Part shown: piece by piece, positions 5,604 through 13,133 of the stretch | Numbering within the stretch: the stretch's first letter is position 1 | Layout: every line of letters starts with the position of its first letter | Source of the DNA: Alphaproteobacteria bacterium | GTDB lineage: Bacteria; Pseudomonadota; Alphaproteobacteria; CAAHEQ01; UBA3637 | Direction of reading: 5' to 3' | Length of the DNA stretch: 31,994 nucleotides | NCBI GenBank assembly: GCA_017540065.1 | Contig: JAFYBU010000081.1 | Location: 1-31,994, forward strand | Notes under the pieces: generated by a model | The model's database searches: none | The model's input: the letters and a program-made list of their open reading frames with translations, nothing else | Told to the model about the DNA's origin: nothing | Made by a program: the position numbers and the translations under genes

Positions 5604-7444
5604 ATTTTATTACGCCGTTTTTCATAGGCCTTACACCAATTTTTTACATCTTTGGAATAAGAGCCGTTGTGAATTTTTTTCGCTTCAAGAAAGAAGTTGT
5701 ATAAGATGGATTTGAATCTTCGGCGCGCTTCCTCGGAACACCCCGGATCATAAACCTTCAGAGCATTTTGAAGAGCATCTTTGAAATAATTGTTTAACGT
5801 CTGTTCATCCGCATATTTTTTCATTAAAGCAATCGCCTTTAAAACAACCGCCAAAAAGTCTGGAAAATTCGTGTCCAATTTTTCTGTTATTGCCCCCGAA
5901 TGCTTACGACGATGATAGAAAGTTTCCTTTAACGCCCCAATACGTTCGGCACGAAGTAATGATTCAATAAAAAAGGGCGTATCTTCATAACATAAAGCCT
6001 CTTTAATCCATTCAATATGATTCTTCTTCAAAAAATCGTGCCGATAAAATGTAAAACAAGACCCCACATTCACACGCATTATAATGTTTGTTAAATGCTT
6101 ATAGGTAAAAACAGGACCAAAATTGTCCGGCATCCACTTCAATTGCATAGGACTACTATTCAAGTGGTGATCATATCCATCCGTAAAATTTTCCCCCATA
6201 AAGAAGCACATATCCAATTCATACAATTTGCTGTACAAATAAAGACATTCCGAAGCATTCAATTCCAAGTAATCATCTGCATCCACATATTGAACATATT
6301 CCCCAGAGGCAATTTCCATAGCATGACGTCGTGCCAAAGGCAATTTTTGATTTGTTTGCGTTAGGACCTTTATCCGATTATCTTTTGTTGCATAATCTTG
6401 CAAAATTTTCAAAGAACCATCTGTTGAACCATCATCTACACAAATAATTTCAATGTTTTTCAAAGTTTGATTAACCAAAGAATCCAAACATTGCGGTAAA
6501 TACTTCTCCATATTATAAACAGCCAGAATCAAAGAAACGGCCGGCCGATCCTTAGGGGCAAATAAATCTTGAACAACAGATGTCGGAAGATTTTGCAAAA
6601 TCAAAGGTAATAATTTACTTTTATTTTGACATGCACTTATTAATTCAAACGAAATAGATTCTCGCACTCGCTTAGTGTACGCTGCCTTATAAATTTCATA
6701 TAATCCCTTTTCAAACAAATTATTGAAAAGAAATGCAAGCGTCTTTAAAACATCCATTAATTTTCTTTGATTTTCAATTAAAAAAGAAGCCTGTTCTTTA
6801 TTAAACCAACGGTAATGAATAAATGGAATATTTGTAAAACTGATTCTTTGGGAATTTGCCAACGCAGTCCAACTAAAAAAAGCATCTTCGCTATAAGGGC
6901 AATTACCAAATTCAATGTTGTTTTTCTTGATTAATTCTGTCTTCCACAATTTTGTCCAAGCATTAGGTCCGGTAAAAGTAAATAAATTTTCACCCAATTC
7001 CTTTGGCTCACACGGAGAAACAAGAGTTTCAGGTATATGGGGATACGCGATATCAATGTCTTCTTTTGTTCGATTATCATACATATAGAAAGCACAAACA
7101 ATAACATCCGATTGTTCTGCTTTGGCCGTGTAATAAAGGTATTCCAACATATTATCTTCAACAAAATCATCAGAATCCAAAAAAGCCAAATAGTCACCGA
7201 CCGCATGTGCTATACCTGTATTCCGCGCTGCCCCAACTCCGGCGTTTTTTTGATCAATGATTTTGAAACGATTATCTTTGGCAGCGTATTCGTTCAAAAT
7301 TGCCAAAGAATTATCTGTGGACCCATCATTCACACAGATGATTTCAATTTCCTTTAACGTTTGATTGACAAGCGAAGCCAAACATTCTTTCAAATAAGCA
7401 GCAGCATTATAAACAGGAACAACGACAGAAACTTTCGGAGTCAT
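5600..7444 (-). CDS. Tandem two-domain family 2 glycosyltransferase
   Basis: A 614-residue cytoplasmic protein with two GT-A fold GT2 domains. Domain 1 begins VSVVVPVYNAAAYL (residues 5-18), with NDGSTD at 39-44 and the DxD-type DSDD at 90-93. Domain 2 begins VSLILAVYNMEKYL at about 303, with DDGSTD at 337-342 and DADD at 388-391. The two share a long near-identical segment (SLVNQTLK-IEIICV-DGSTD), so the second arose by internal duplication. Both keep catalytic-type acidic motifs, so it may transfer two sugars in turn. The start at 7444 (MTPKVSV) is preferred because AAGG lies at the proper distance and the domain starts at once. It probably works on surface glycans; the acceptor is unknown and no polysaccharide cluster surrounds it. 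Confidence 0.9.
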   Translation of the reverse strand: MTPKVSVVVPVYNAAAYLKECLASLVNQTLKEIEIICVNDGSTDNSLAILNEYAAKDNRFKIIDQKNAGVGAARNTGIAHAVGDYLAFLDSDDFVEDNMLEYLYYTAKAEQSDVIVCAFYMYDNRTKEDIDIAYPHIPETLVSPCEPKELGENLFTFTGPNAWTKLWKTELIKKNNIEFGNCPYSEDAFFSWTALANSQRISFTNIPFIHYRWFNKEQASFLIENQRKLMDVLKTLAFLFNNLFEKGLYEIYKAAYTKRVRESISFELISACQNKSKLLPLILQNLPTSVVQDLFAPKDRPAVSLILAVYNMEKYLPQCLDSLVNQTLKNIEIICVDDGSTDGSLKILQDYATKDNRIKVLTQTNQKLPLARRHAMEIASGEYVQYVDADDYLELNASECLYLYSKLYELDMCFFMGENFTDGYDHHLNSSPMQLKWMPDNFGPVFTYKHLTNIIMRVNVGSCFTFYRHDFLKKNHIEWIKEALCYEDTPFFIESLLRAERIGALKETFYHRRKHSGAITEKLDTNFPDFLAVVLKAIALMKKYADEQTLNNYFKDALQNALKVYDPGCSEEARRRFKSILYNFFLEAKKIHNGSYSKDVKNWCKAYEKRRNKI

Positions 7445-7502
7445 TTTAAGGCCTTTCATTCTATTGAGAATCAGCATACAAAAAGATGGCGAAAAAAGCA
7501 AG

Positions 7503-7525
7503 AAAAAAACGCCCGTAAAGGGCGC
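7503..7525 (-). terminator. Rho-independent terminator after rpsU
   Basis: Minus strand GGGC-rich stem CGCCC/GGGCG around a 5-nt loop, followed by seven T (7509-7503). Confidence 0.85.
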
Positions 7526-7549
7526 TTTCTGATTTAATATTTAACAAAA

Positions 7550-7756
7550 TTAAAAACCTTCTGTTAAACGACGTTTCCGTTGATTTTTACGCGTACGACG
7601 AATACATTCTTCCAACTTACGCTTCCGGCGTTCACAGGGTTTTTCATAAAACTTACGCATTCTGAGTTCACGCATCAAACCATCTTTTTGCATTTTGCGT
7701 TTCAAAACACGAATTCCTGCTTCCACATTATTTTCGCGGACCACAATCTTTGACAC
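7550..7756 (-). CDS. rpsU: 30S ribosomal protein bS21
   Basis: A 68-residue, very basic small-subunit protein. The family signature is clear: VVRENNVEAGIRVLKRKMQ, then RKFYEKPCERRKRK and an Arg/Lys-rich tail. Two GTG codons are possible. AGGAGG (7764-7769) is 7 nt from GTG 7756 and only 1 nt from GTG 7762, and the shorter start (MSKIVVREN) fits the family. bS21 helps initiation at mRNAs with Shine-Dalgarno sites, which are conspicuous in this window. It is a single-gene unit with promoter at 7800-7828 and a terminator at 7503-7525. Confidence 0.95.
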   Translation of the reverse strand: MSKIVVRENNVEAGIRVLKRKMQKDGLMRELRMRKFYEKPCERRKRKLEECIRRTRKNQRKRRLTEGF

Positions 7757-7799
7757 TAACACCCCTCCTTTCGGGAATCTGAATTTAACAATTTGGGGT

Positions 7800-7828
7800 A
7801 TTATACCCTATCTTGAAGAAAATAGCAA
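7800..7828 (-). promoter_or_regulatory. rpsU promoter
   Basis: Minus strand TTGCTA (7823-7828), 17-bp spacer, perfect TATAAT (7800-7805). The leader is about 35-40 nt. Confidence 0.7.
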
Positions 7829-7841
7829 GAACAATTTTTCC

Positions 7842-7870
7842 TTGACCCTATATCATTTTTGTGATACTCT
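7842..7870 (+). promoter_or_regulatory. Promoter of the ialB-like/rlmN operon
   Basis: TTGACC (7842-7847), then TACTCT (7865-7870) at a 17-bp spacing, or GATACT (7863-7868) with an upstream TG at 15 bp. AGGAGG (7880-7885) follows directly. Confidence 0.5.
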
Positions 7871-7889
7871 TTCAAAAAAAGGAGGACGT

Positions 7890-8402
7890 ATGCGGTATTT
7901 CATTTGTTTTATATTGGCATTAGCGACATTTCCTTGTTTAGCAGCAAAGGATCCTAATTTAGAAAATTTGGGCACTTTCGGTAATTGGACAGCCTATACC
8001 TATCACGATGAAATGGGCAGAATTTGCTATATTGCCACCGAACCACAAAAATCATCCGGAAAGTATTCCAAACGGGATGACGTTTTCTTGATGGTAACAC
8101 ATCGCCCACAAGAAAAAGCATATAACGTTGTCAATGTTGTGGCAGGATATACATACCAAAAAAAGTCTGTCCCAACCCTTACGATTGACAATAAAAAAGC
8201 CATATCATTGGTTTCGCATGAAGACACCGCCTGGGCAAAAGATGCCAAAACAGATGCCCTTTTGGTAGAACAAATGAAGGCAGGTTCAAACGGCGTTTTG
8301 AAGGGGAAATCAAAACGCGGAACATTGACAACAGATACCTTTTCTTTCAAGGGTTTTTCAAAGGCCTTTGAAAAAATAAATGAGGCATGTAATTACCTAT
8401 GA
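7890..8402 (+). CDS. IalB-family (invasion-associated locus B) secreted protein
   Basis: A 170-residue protein with a clear signal peptide (MRYFICFILALATFPCLAA), hence periplasmic or outer-membrane associated. The mature part shows the IalB pattern. An early NWTAYTY segment is followed by RICYIAT, VVAGYTYQK, an AWAKDAKTD stretch, a Gly-Ser-rich MKAGSNGVLKGKSKRGT segment and a terminal GFSKAFEKINEAC. The two Cys (residues 51 and 168 or so) may bridge. The start at 7890 follows AGGAGG and gives the signal peptide, whereas the longer frame has neither. Its stop overlaps the rlmN start (ATGA). IalB was named from Bartonella invasion of erythrocytes, but most alphaproteobacterial homologues are of unknown function. 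I recall this pairing with rlmN in other Alphaproteobacteria. Confidence 0.82.
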   Translation: MRYFICFILALATFPCLAAKDPNLENLGTFGNWTAYTYHDEMGRICYIATEPQKSSGKYSKRDDVFLMVTHRPQEKAYNVVNVVAGYTYQKKSVPTLTIDNKKAISLVSHEDTAWAKDAKTDALLVEQMKAGSNGVLKGKSKRGTLTTDTFSFKGFSKAFEKINEACNYL

Positions 8403-9463
8403 AAAAGGAACTGATCGGTTTAACTTTTGATGAATTAAAGGATGAGTTGGTTCAAATCGGTGAAAAGCCGTTTCGTGCCAAGCAACTTTGGCAATGGATT
8501 TATAACAAAGGCGAAACTGATTTTGACAAAATGTCCAGCTTGTCAAAAGATTTCCGCACAAAATTAAAGGAAAATTACACCCTTACACATCCGAAAATTG
8601 TAACCGAACAAACATCCGTTGATGGGACACGTAAATGGTTAATGGAATTTCAAGACGGTGCACGTGTGGAATGCGTTTACATCCCCGAAACAGATCGGGG
8701 AGCCGTGTGTATTTCCACACAAGTGGGATGCGCCCAAGGATGTAAATTTTGCCATACGGGAACACAAAAATGTCAACGCAATTTAACGGCCGGTGAAATT
8801 GTGGGACAAGTGATGTCGGCCAGGGATTCTTATGGTGAATGGCCAACAAAAACGGATGAAAATCGCCTGCTTTCCAACGTGGTTGTTATGGGGATGGGTG
8901 AACCGCTTTACAATTTTGAAAACTTAAAAAAAGCCCTGAGTATTTTAAATGATGGAGACGGAATGGCGATTTCCAAACGAAAAATTACCGTCAGTACCTC
9001 CGGACGCGCAGATAAAATTCCGGAATTGGCAGATATAGGTGTGAAATTAGCCATCAGTTTGCATGCCCCCACCGACGAAATTCGCAACAAAATTATGCCC
9101 GTCAATCGTAAGTTTCCTTTGGCTGAATTGGTGAAGGCATGTAGGGAATATCAAAAACGGTGCGAACATCGCCATTATATTACAATGGAATATGTCATGT
9201 TAAAGGGGATCAATGATTCATTGGAATGTGCCGAAAAATTGATTCCTTTGGTTAAAAATTTAGAGGTAAAATTTAACCTGATTCCTTTTCATCCGTGGGA
9301 AGGATGTCCTTTTGAATGTTCCAGCAATAATACAATGCACAAATTTTCAAAATTTTTGGAAGACCGTTTTATTGCCGCCCCCATTCGCAGATCAAGGGGA
9401 GAAGATATTATGGCGGCTTGCGGTCAATTAAAATCAGCAAATAAAAATAAGGAGAAGAAATGA
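8399..9463 (+). CDS. rlmN: Dual-specificity 23S rRNA A2503 / tRNA A37 methyltransferase RlmN
   Basis: A 354-residue radical SAM methylase making 2-methyladenosine at 23S rRNA A2503 and in some tRNAs. The iron-sulfur cluster motif CAQGCKFC lies at residues 111-118, followed by a GMGEPLYN SAM-contact motif and KITVSTSG. The second catalytic Cys is in AACGQ at residue 341. Length is normal for the family. Its start overlaps the upstream stop by ATGA and its stop overlaps the next start in the same way, so translation is likely coupled across three genes. It is not the related EpmB; the motif set is RlmN. Confidence 0.96.
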   Translation: MKKELIGLTFDELKDELVQIGEKPFRAKQLWQWIYNKGETDFDKMSSLSKDFRTKLKENYTLTHPKIVTEQTSVDGTRKWLMEFQDGARVECVYIPETDRGAVCISTQVGCAQGCKFCHTGTQKCQRNLTAGEIVGQVMSARDSYGEWPTKTDENRLLSNVVVMGMGEPLYNFENLKKALSILNDGDGMAISKRKITVSTSGRADKIPELADIGVKLAISLHAPTDEIRNKIMPVNRKFPLAELVKACREYQKRCEHRHYITMEYVMLKGINDSLECAEKLIPLVKNLEVKFNLIPFHPWEGCPFECSSNNTMHKFSKFLEDRFIAAPIRRSRGEDIMAACGQLKSANKNKEKK

Positions 9464-10203
9464 TTATGTTCCAAAAATTATCCGTTGTTTTGGGAATAGC
9501 TCTTTTCAGTTCATCTGTATGGGCAGGAAACACTCAGCTTTATTCTTTTTCAAAAGCCAAAAAATTGCTGACAAATGTTGTTTATGCGGGTCATAACGAG
9601 ACCTTTTATTGCAAGGGTCATTTTGATTTGAAAAATAACATTGTTTTGCCGGAAGGTTTCAAAACACCGACACACGAAAAACGTGCCCATAAATTGGAAT
9701 GGGAACATGCTGTGCCTGCCGAAAACTTTGGACGAGCTTTCGCCGAATGGCGTGACGGACATCCGAAATGTATAGATTCAAAAGGAAAATCGTTCAAAGG
9801 ACGTAAATGTGCTGAAAAAATGAGCAAAGATTTTCAATTGATGCAATCCGATATGTATAATCTGTATCCTGCTATCGGTGCTGTTAATGCGATTCGTAGC
9901 AATTTTAATTATGCAGAATTACCTTCGGCAGAAATTACTTTCGGCACCTGTCCCATGAAAATTGAAGGAAAAAAAGCAGAACCGCCCGCATACACAAAAG
10001 GAACCATTGCACGAACATACCTTTATTTCGAAGCAGAATATCCGCAATATCATATGGGTGATGCCATGAAAAAATTGATGCAAGCATGGGACAAAATGTA
10101 TCCTGTGGATGCTTGGGAATGTGAACGAGCAAAACGCATTGAAAAATTACAAGGAAACCCCAATCGCTTTGTAAAAGAAGCATGTGAAAAGGCGGGTTTA
10201 TAA
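9460..10203 (+). CDS. endA: Endonuclease I (periplasmic DNA-specific nuclease)
   Basis: A 247-residue nuclease with an N-terminal signal peptide (MIMFQKLSVVLGIALFSSSVWA), so periplasmic or secreted. The beta-beta-alpha metal motif is visible as LEWEHAVPAE, with the likely general base His83. It is followed by the family segments QLMQSDMYNLYPAIGAVNAIRSN and a later CPMKIE. Cys residues are spread as in disulfide-containing homologues. The ATG at 9460 is chosen because AAGGAG lies 5 nt upstream and it forms an ATGA overlap with rlmN. Endonuclease I degrades double-stranded DNA in the periplasm, in nutrient scavenging or in limiting DNA uptake. The name endA is by family. Confidence 0.92.
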   Translation: MIMFQKLSVVLGIALFSSSVWAGNTQLYSFSKAKKLLTNVVYAGHNETFYCKGHFDLKNNIVLPEGFKTPTHEKRAHKLEWEHAVPAENFGRAFAEWRDGHPKCIDSKGKSFKGRKCAEKMSKDFQLMQSDMYNLYPAIGAVNAIRSNFNYAELPSAEITFGTCPMKIEGKKAEPPAYTKGTIARTYLYFEAEYPQYHMGDAMKKLMQAWDKMYPVDAWECERAKRIEKLQGNPNRFVKEACEKAGL

Positions 10204-10205
10204 AG

Positions 10206-10763
10206 GTGCGTTGTCGGTGGGTAGATTTAACGGATCCGGAATATATTCATTATCATGATTGTGAATGGGGTGTTCCAGTTCACAGCGATCGGCTTTTGTT
10301 TGAAATGTTATGTTTGGAAAGTTTCCAGGCAGGACTTTCGTGGCAATGTGTTTTGCACAAAAGGGAAAATTTTAGAAAGGCTTTTGATAATTTTGACGCA
10401 AAAAAGATTGCCCTTTACGATAATGAAAAAGTAACCCAGTTAATGCAAAACAAAGGACTGATTCGGCACAAGTTGAAAATTAAGGCCAGTATTCAAAATG
10501 CCAAAGTTTTCCTTGAAATCCAAAAAGAATTTGGATCTTTTGATCAATATATTTGGATGTGGACCCAGGGAAAAACAATTAAATCTGATGGGGCACAAAC
10601 ACGATCTGAATTGTCCGATCAAATTTCAAAAGATTTGAAAAAACGAGGAATGAGTTTTGTCGGGACAACCATTATTTATGCATATCTGTGCGCTGTTGGT
10701 ATTATTAACGCACATGATAAGACTTGCGATTTCAAGGGGGGAAAATATGCAAACACTGATTAA
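10206..10763 (+). CDS. tag: DNA-3-methyladenine glycosylase I
   Basis: A 185-residue base-excision repair enzyme removing 3-methyladenine from alkylated DNA. It begins at GTG 10206, two bases after the endonuclease stop, reading MRCRWVDLTDPEYIHYHDCEWGVP. The zinc ligands known in E. coli Tag (Cys4, His17, His175, Cys179) correspond to Cys3, His17, His170 and Cys174 here (HDKTC). The substrate pocket segment GLSWQCVLHKRENFRKAF is present. No strong binding site precedes the GTG, so translation probably depends on coupling with the upstream gene. The 3' end overlaps the next coding region by 17 bases. Confidence 0.95.
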   Translation: MRCRWVDLTDPEYIHYHDCEWGVPVHSDRLLFEMLCLESFQAGLSWQCVLHKRENFRKAFDNFDAKKIALYDNEKVTQLMQNKGLIRHKLKIKASIQNAKVFLEIQKEFGSFDQYIWMWTQGKTIKSDGAQTRSELSDQISKDLKKRGMSFVGTTIIYAYLCAVGIINAHDKTCDFKGGKYANTD

Positions 10764-11823
10764 ACCGAAAGCATTAAAAAAGGGAGATACGATTGCCAGT
10801 ATTTCTTTATCATCCGGGACGGCCGGTCTTTTTCCCAAACGTTATGAACAAGGCGTTAAACAAATCGAAGAAACCTTTGGAATTCACGTTATCCCTGCCC
10901 CGCACGCGTTATGTTCTCCACAAGAAGTTTATGAACATCCCGAATGGCGTCTGGCTGATTTTATGTGGGCTTTTGAAAACAAAGAGGTCAAAGGTATCTT
11001 ATCCAATATCGGCGGAGATGATACCATTCGAATGCTTCCCCTGATGACAGACAAACATTTTGAAATTATTTATAATAATCCCAAAATTTTTATGGGACTG
11101 TCCGATACCACCGTCAATCACATGATGTGCTTTAAGGCCGGATTAACCTCATTTTACGCCCCCTCTCTTTTATTTGGGTATGCGGAAAACAAAGGCATTC
11201 CCGAAATCATGATTGAAAATACAAAAAAGACTCTGTTTTCTACGGATCCTGTCGGTATTCTGCCGGAAAGTAAAGAATTTATTGTGGAAAACGTGGATTG
11301 GGGATTGAAAAATCCACCAAAACGTGAAAGGATTCCTTCAACTCCTTGGCGTTATATTCAAGGGGATAACGTTGTTTGTGGTCCTTTAATCGGGGGATGC
11401 GCTGACGTTTTAATGAACACCATTATCGGAACAAAATTATGGCCGGAACCGGATGATTTTGATAATGCTATTTTATTTTTGGAAGATTCCGAAGAACAAC
11501 CACCGGCTGAATGGGTGCTGTATTGGATGCGAAATTTGGGTGCGCAAGGGATATTAGAACGATTAGGCGGATTGTTATTTGCACGCCCCGGAAATGAACG
11601 TTTCAAGAACAAAGAAGAAGAACAAAAATGGTTGGCAAAATATCCCGAATTTGATAAAGCTATCTTAAAAGGTCTGAAAGAATTCGGACGTACGGATTTA
11701 CCCGTTGTAACCAACATGGATTACGGGCACACCTTACCACAATTGATTTTGCCTTATGGCGTTATGGCAGAAATCAACCCTGAAAAAAAGACTGTGTCTT
11801 TGTTGGAAAACGGTGTTATTTGA
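10747..11823 (+). CDS. S66-family serine peptidase (LD-carboxypeptidase / MccF-like)
   Basis: A 358-residue cytoplasmic hydrolase. The start at 10747 follows AAGGGGGGAAAAT; the longer open frame is inside tag. The catalytic triad of the family is visible: Ser119 in GLSDTT, Glu246 in FLEDSEE and His328 in DYGHTLPQ. The substrate-gating segment GGDDTIRML and the PLIGGC loop are typical. S66 enzymes cut the L,D bond of murein tetrapeptides during peptidoglycan recycling or, in the MccF branch, cleave peptide-nucleotide antibiotics. The length and the PPAEWVLYWMRNLG segment look nearer to the MccF-like branch than to LdcA, but I cannot settle this by eye. It is the last gene of the operon and overlaps tag by 17 bases. 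Confidence 0.88.
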   Translation: MQTLIKPKALKKGDTIASISLSSGTAGLFPKRYEQGVKQIEETFGIHVIPAPHALCSPQEVYEHPEWRLADFMWAFENKEVKGILSNIGGDDTIRMLPLMTDKHFEIIYNNPKIFMGLSDTTVNHMMCFKAGLTSFYAPSLLFGYAENKGIPEIMIENTKKTLFSTDPVGILPESKEFIVENVDWGLKNPPKRERIPSTPWRYIQGDNVVCGPLIGGCADVLMNTIIGTKLWPEPDDFDNAILFLEDSEEQPPAEWVLYWMRNLGAQGILERLGGLLFARPGNERFKNKEEEQKWLAKYPEFDKAILKGLKEFGRTDLPVVTNMDYGHTLPQLILPYGVMAEINPEKKTVSLLENGVI

Positions 11824-11830
11824 AACAAAA

Positions 11831-11858
11831 AACAAGCCCCGGATAAAAGGGGCTTGTT
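11831..11858. terminator. Bidirectional terminator between the S66 gene and the membrane operon
   Basis: Ten-bp stem AACAAGCCCC/GGGGCTTGTT with an 8-nt loop. The T-run is longer on the minus strand (TTTTTT), so it mainly serves the convergent 11876-13059 operon. Confidence 0.8.
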
Positions 11859-11875
11859 TGAAAGATAACAGCAAA

Positions 11876-12673
11876 TCAATTTCTGCCAGTAATCCGTGAA
11901 TGAATAATGGGTTTACCACCTTTTTTCGGCCAAGAAGGACAAACCTCATCAACAAGTTTATAAAATTCATTTTCAGGCATGGGTTGTCCATTGTGCATAT
12001 CTTTGTAATACTTTCTTGTATTTAAGATACTTTCCAATTGTTCCTTTGAAAGAGGTTGTTTCGGATTGTTCGAATTCCATGAATTAGCTTGGAGAGAACG
12101 AGCACCCGGAAGCCAAGATTTGCCTCTTGATCCCGCTTCTACGTCGGTGATAAATTTCAAGAAAGAAGGACGAGTCGTAAAATCTTCAAATCTTTCGGCG
12201 CCTTCTTTTGCACCTTCACTGACGGAAGTAGCAGCATCTGCACCGGCTTCAGCAGTATCCAAAGTGGCAGTGGTAACTTTTTTACCGATACGTGTGATAC
12301 GGTTACCACTTTCACCGTCCTTATTGTTATCAGAGTCTTCTTTTACGGCTTCACAGCCACCTTTCAAAAGAAGAAATAAAGCGGTAAGAGCAGCACCCCA
12401 CGCAGCCCATTTGCCGACAGACTTCATAAGTTTCACACCATTATCGCTTCTGGCTTTCCATAAATCACCTTGAGCAGCTGTTTTTTCGGCTTGGGCTTTT
12501 ACAAGTTTTGCTTCGGCAGAGACTTGTTCAGCTTCTTCAGAAATGGCAGCGGCACCAGACTTTTTTACAGGTGTTTCACCTGATTCTTCGGCCAATTTTC
12601 TTGCAGCTTCCTTATCCCGCTGAATCACTTTTTCTTCCCCCTCTTTAATTTCATCTAAATAATCTTTTGACAT
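11876..12673 (-). CDS. Orphan coiled-coil single-pass membrane protein
   Basis: A 265-residue protein of no family I recognise. Residues 1-75 are charged and Ala/Glu/Lys-rich, predicted as a long helix or coiled coil (for example EEAEQVSAEAKLVKAQAEKTA). A hydrophobic helix follows at about 86-106 (GKWAAWGAALTALFLLLKGG), then an Asp/Asn/Gly-rich linker and an Ala/Thr-rich helix. The C-terminal domain has aromatic and basic character (ARSLQANSWNSNN, RKYYKDMHNGQPMP) and a single late Cys. AGGAGG precedes the ATG. It is the second gene of a two-gene unit, 8 nt after the upstream stop. It could anchor or scaffold something in the inner membrane; the function is unknown. Confidence 0.7.
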   Translation of the reverse strand: MSKDYLDEIKEGEEKVIQRDKEAARKLAEESGETPVKKSGAAAISEEAEQVSAEAKLVKAQAEKTAAQGDLWKARSDNGVKLMKSVGKWAAWGAALTALFLLLKGGCEAVKEDSDNNKDGESGNRITRIGKKVTTATLDTAEAGADAATSVSEGAKEGAERFEDFTTRPSFLKFITDVEAGSRGKSWLPGARSLQANSWNSNNPKQPLSKEQLESILNTRKYYKDMHNGQPMPENEFYKLVDEVCPSWPKKGGKPIIHSRITGRN

Positions 12674-12681
12674 TTTTCCTC

Positions 12682-13059
12682 CTATGCGGCATCACGATAA
12701 TTTGTTCTTTCGGTTTCGCCAGTTTTAGCATGCCATCTGCCCAAAAAGCGAGGAGCTTTCATACCCCATCTTTTGCGAGCAGAGCGCGTTTTTTCCCGTG
12801 TATTTGTTTTTTCATTTTGCAAAGCATTTTGTTGCGGTTGAACTTCAATTTTTACAGTTTCACTCTTTTGAGGAACTTCATTCCACAAATCTTTCCATGC
12901 CTTGCGTAATCCACAAAAACCTAAAGCACCGATTCCCACTTGAGTTCCCAATATGACTGCACCAGCTTCAGCGGCTAAAAATGCAGGGGCATACAATAAA
13001 GCTCCGGCAGTTACCACACCTACAACAGCTGTTTCAACTAAAAACTTCTTCCAATTCAT
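12682..13059 (-). CDS. Small orphan membrane protein with Gly/Ala-rich hydrophobic hairpin
   Basis: A 125-residue protein, first gene of the two-gene unit. Residues 5-52 form a long hydrophobic stretch dense in Gly and Ala (VVGVVTAGALLYAPAFL, then AGAVILGTQVGIGALGF), enough for two membrane helices with small-residue packing faces. The remainder is soluble, Lys/Arg-rich (TREKTRSARKRWGMKAP) and ends NYRDAA. Such a fold is seen in small membrane-inserted helper or pore-like proteins, but I recognise no family. A strong promoter with an inverted repeat lies directly upstream. AGGAGG (13066-13071) is at good distance from the ATG at 13059. Confidence 0.72.
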   Translation of the reverse strand: MNWKKFLVETAVVGVVTAGALLYAPAFLAAEAGAVILGTQVGIGALGFCGLRKAWKDLWNEVPQKSETVKIEVQPQQNALQNEKTNTREKTRSARKRWGMKAPRFLGRWHAKTGETERTNYRDAA

Positions 13060-13070
13060 ATGTTACCTCC

Positions 13071-13099
13071 TTTATGGTATGCATATAGTATACCATAAA
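13071..13099 (-). promoter_or_regulatory. Operator-like inverted repeat over the -10 of the membrane operon
   Basis: A perfect 10-bp inverted repeat, TTTATGGTAT (13071-13080) and ATACCATAAA (13090-13099), separated by 9 bp. It spans the -10 box and the predicted start, and its near arm runs into the Shine-Dalgarno sequence. The far arm lies upstream of the start, so this is better read as a DNA operator for a dimeric repressor than as an RNA hairpin. Confidence 0.6.
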
Positions 13100-13115
13100 T
13101 CCAGATTTTTGTCAA
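13087..13115 (-). promoter_or_regulatory. Strong promoter of the orphan membrane operon
   Basis: Minus strand perfect TTGACA (13110-13115), 17-bp spacer, TATACT (13087-13092), one of the strongest promoters in the window. It is overlapped by the inverted repeat at 13071-13099. Confidence 0.75.
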
Positions 13116-13133
13116 GTTTAACGCAATAAGTGT

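Noticed and set aside
8399..9463. Radical SAM protein considered as EpmB, partner of EpmA
   Set aside because: The CAQGCKFC motif, GMGEPLYN and terminal AACGQ identify it as RlmN; EpmB must be elsewhere if present.
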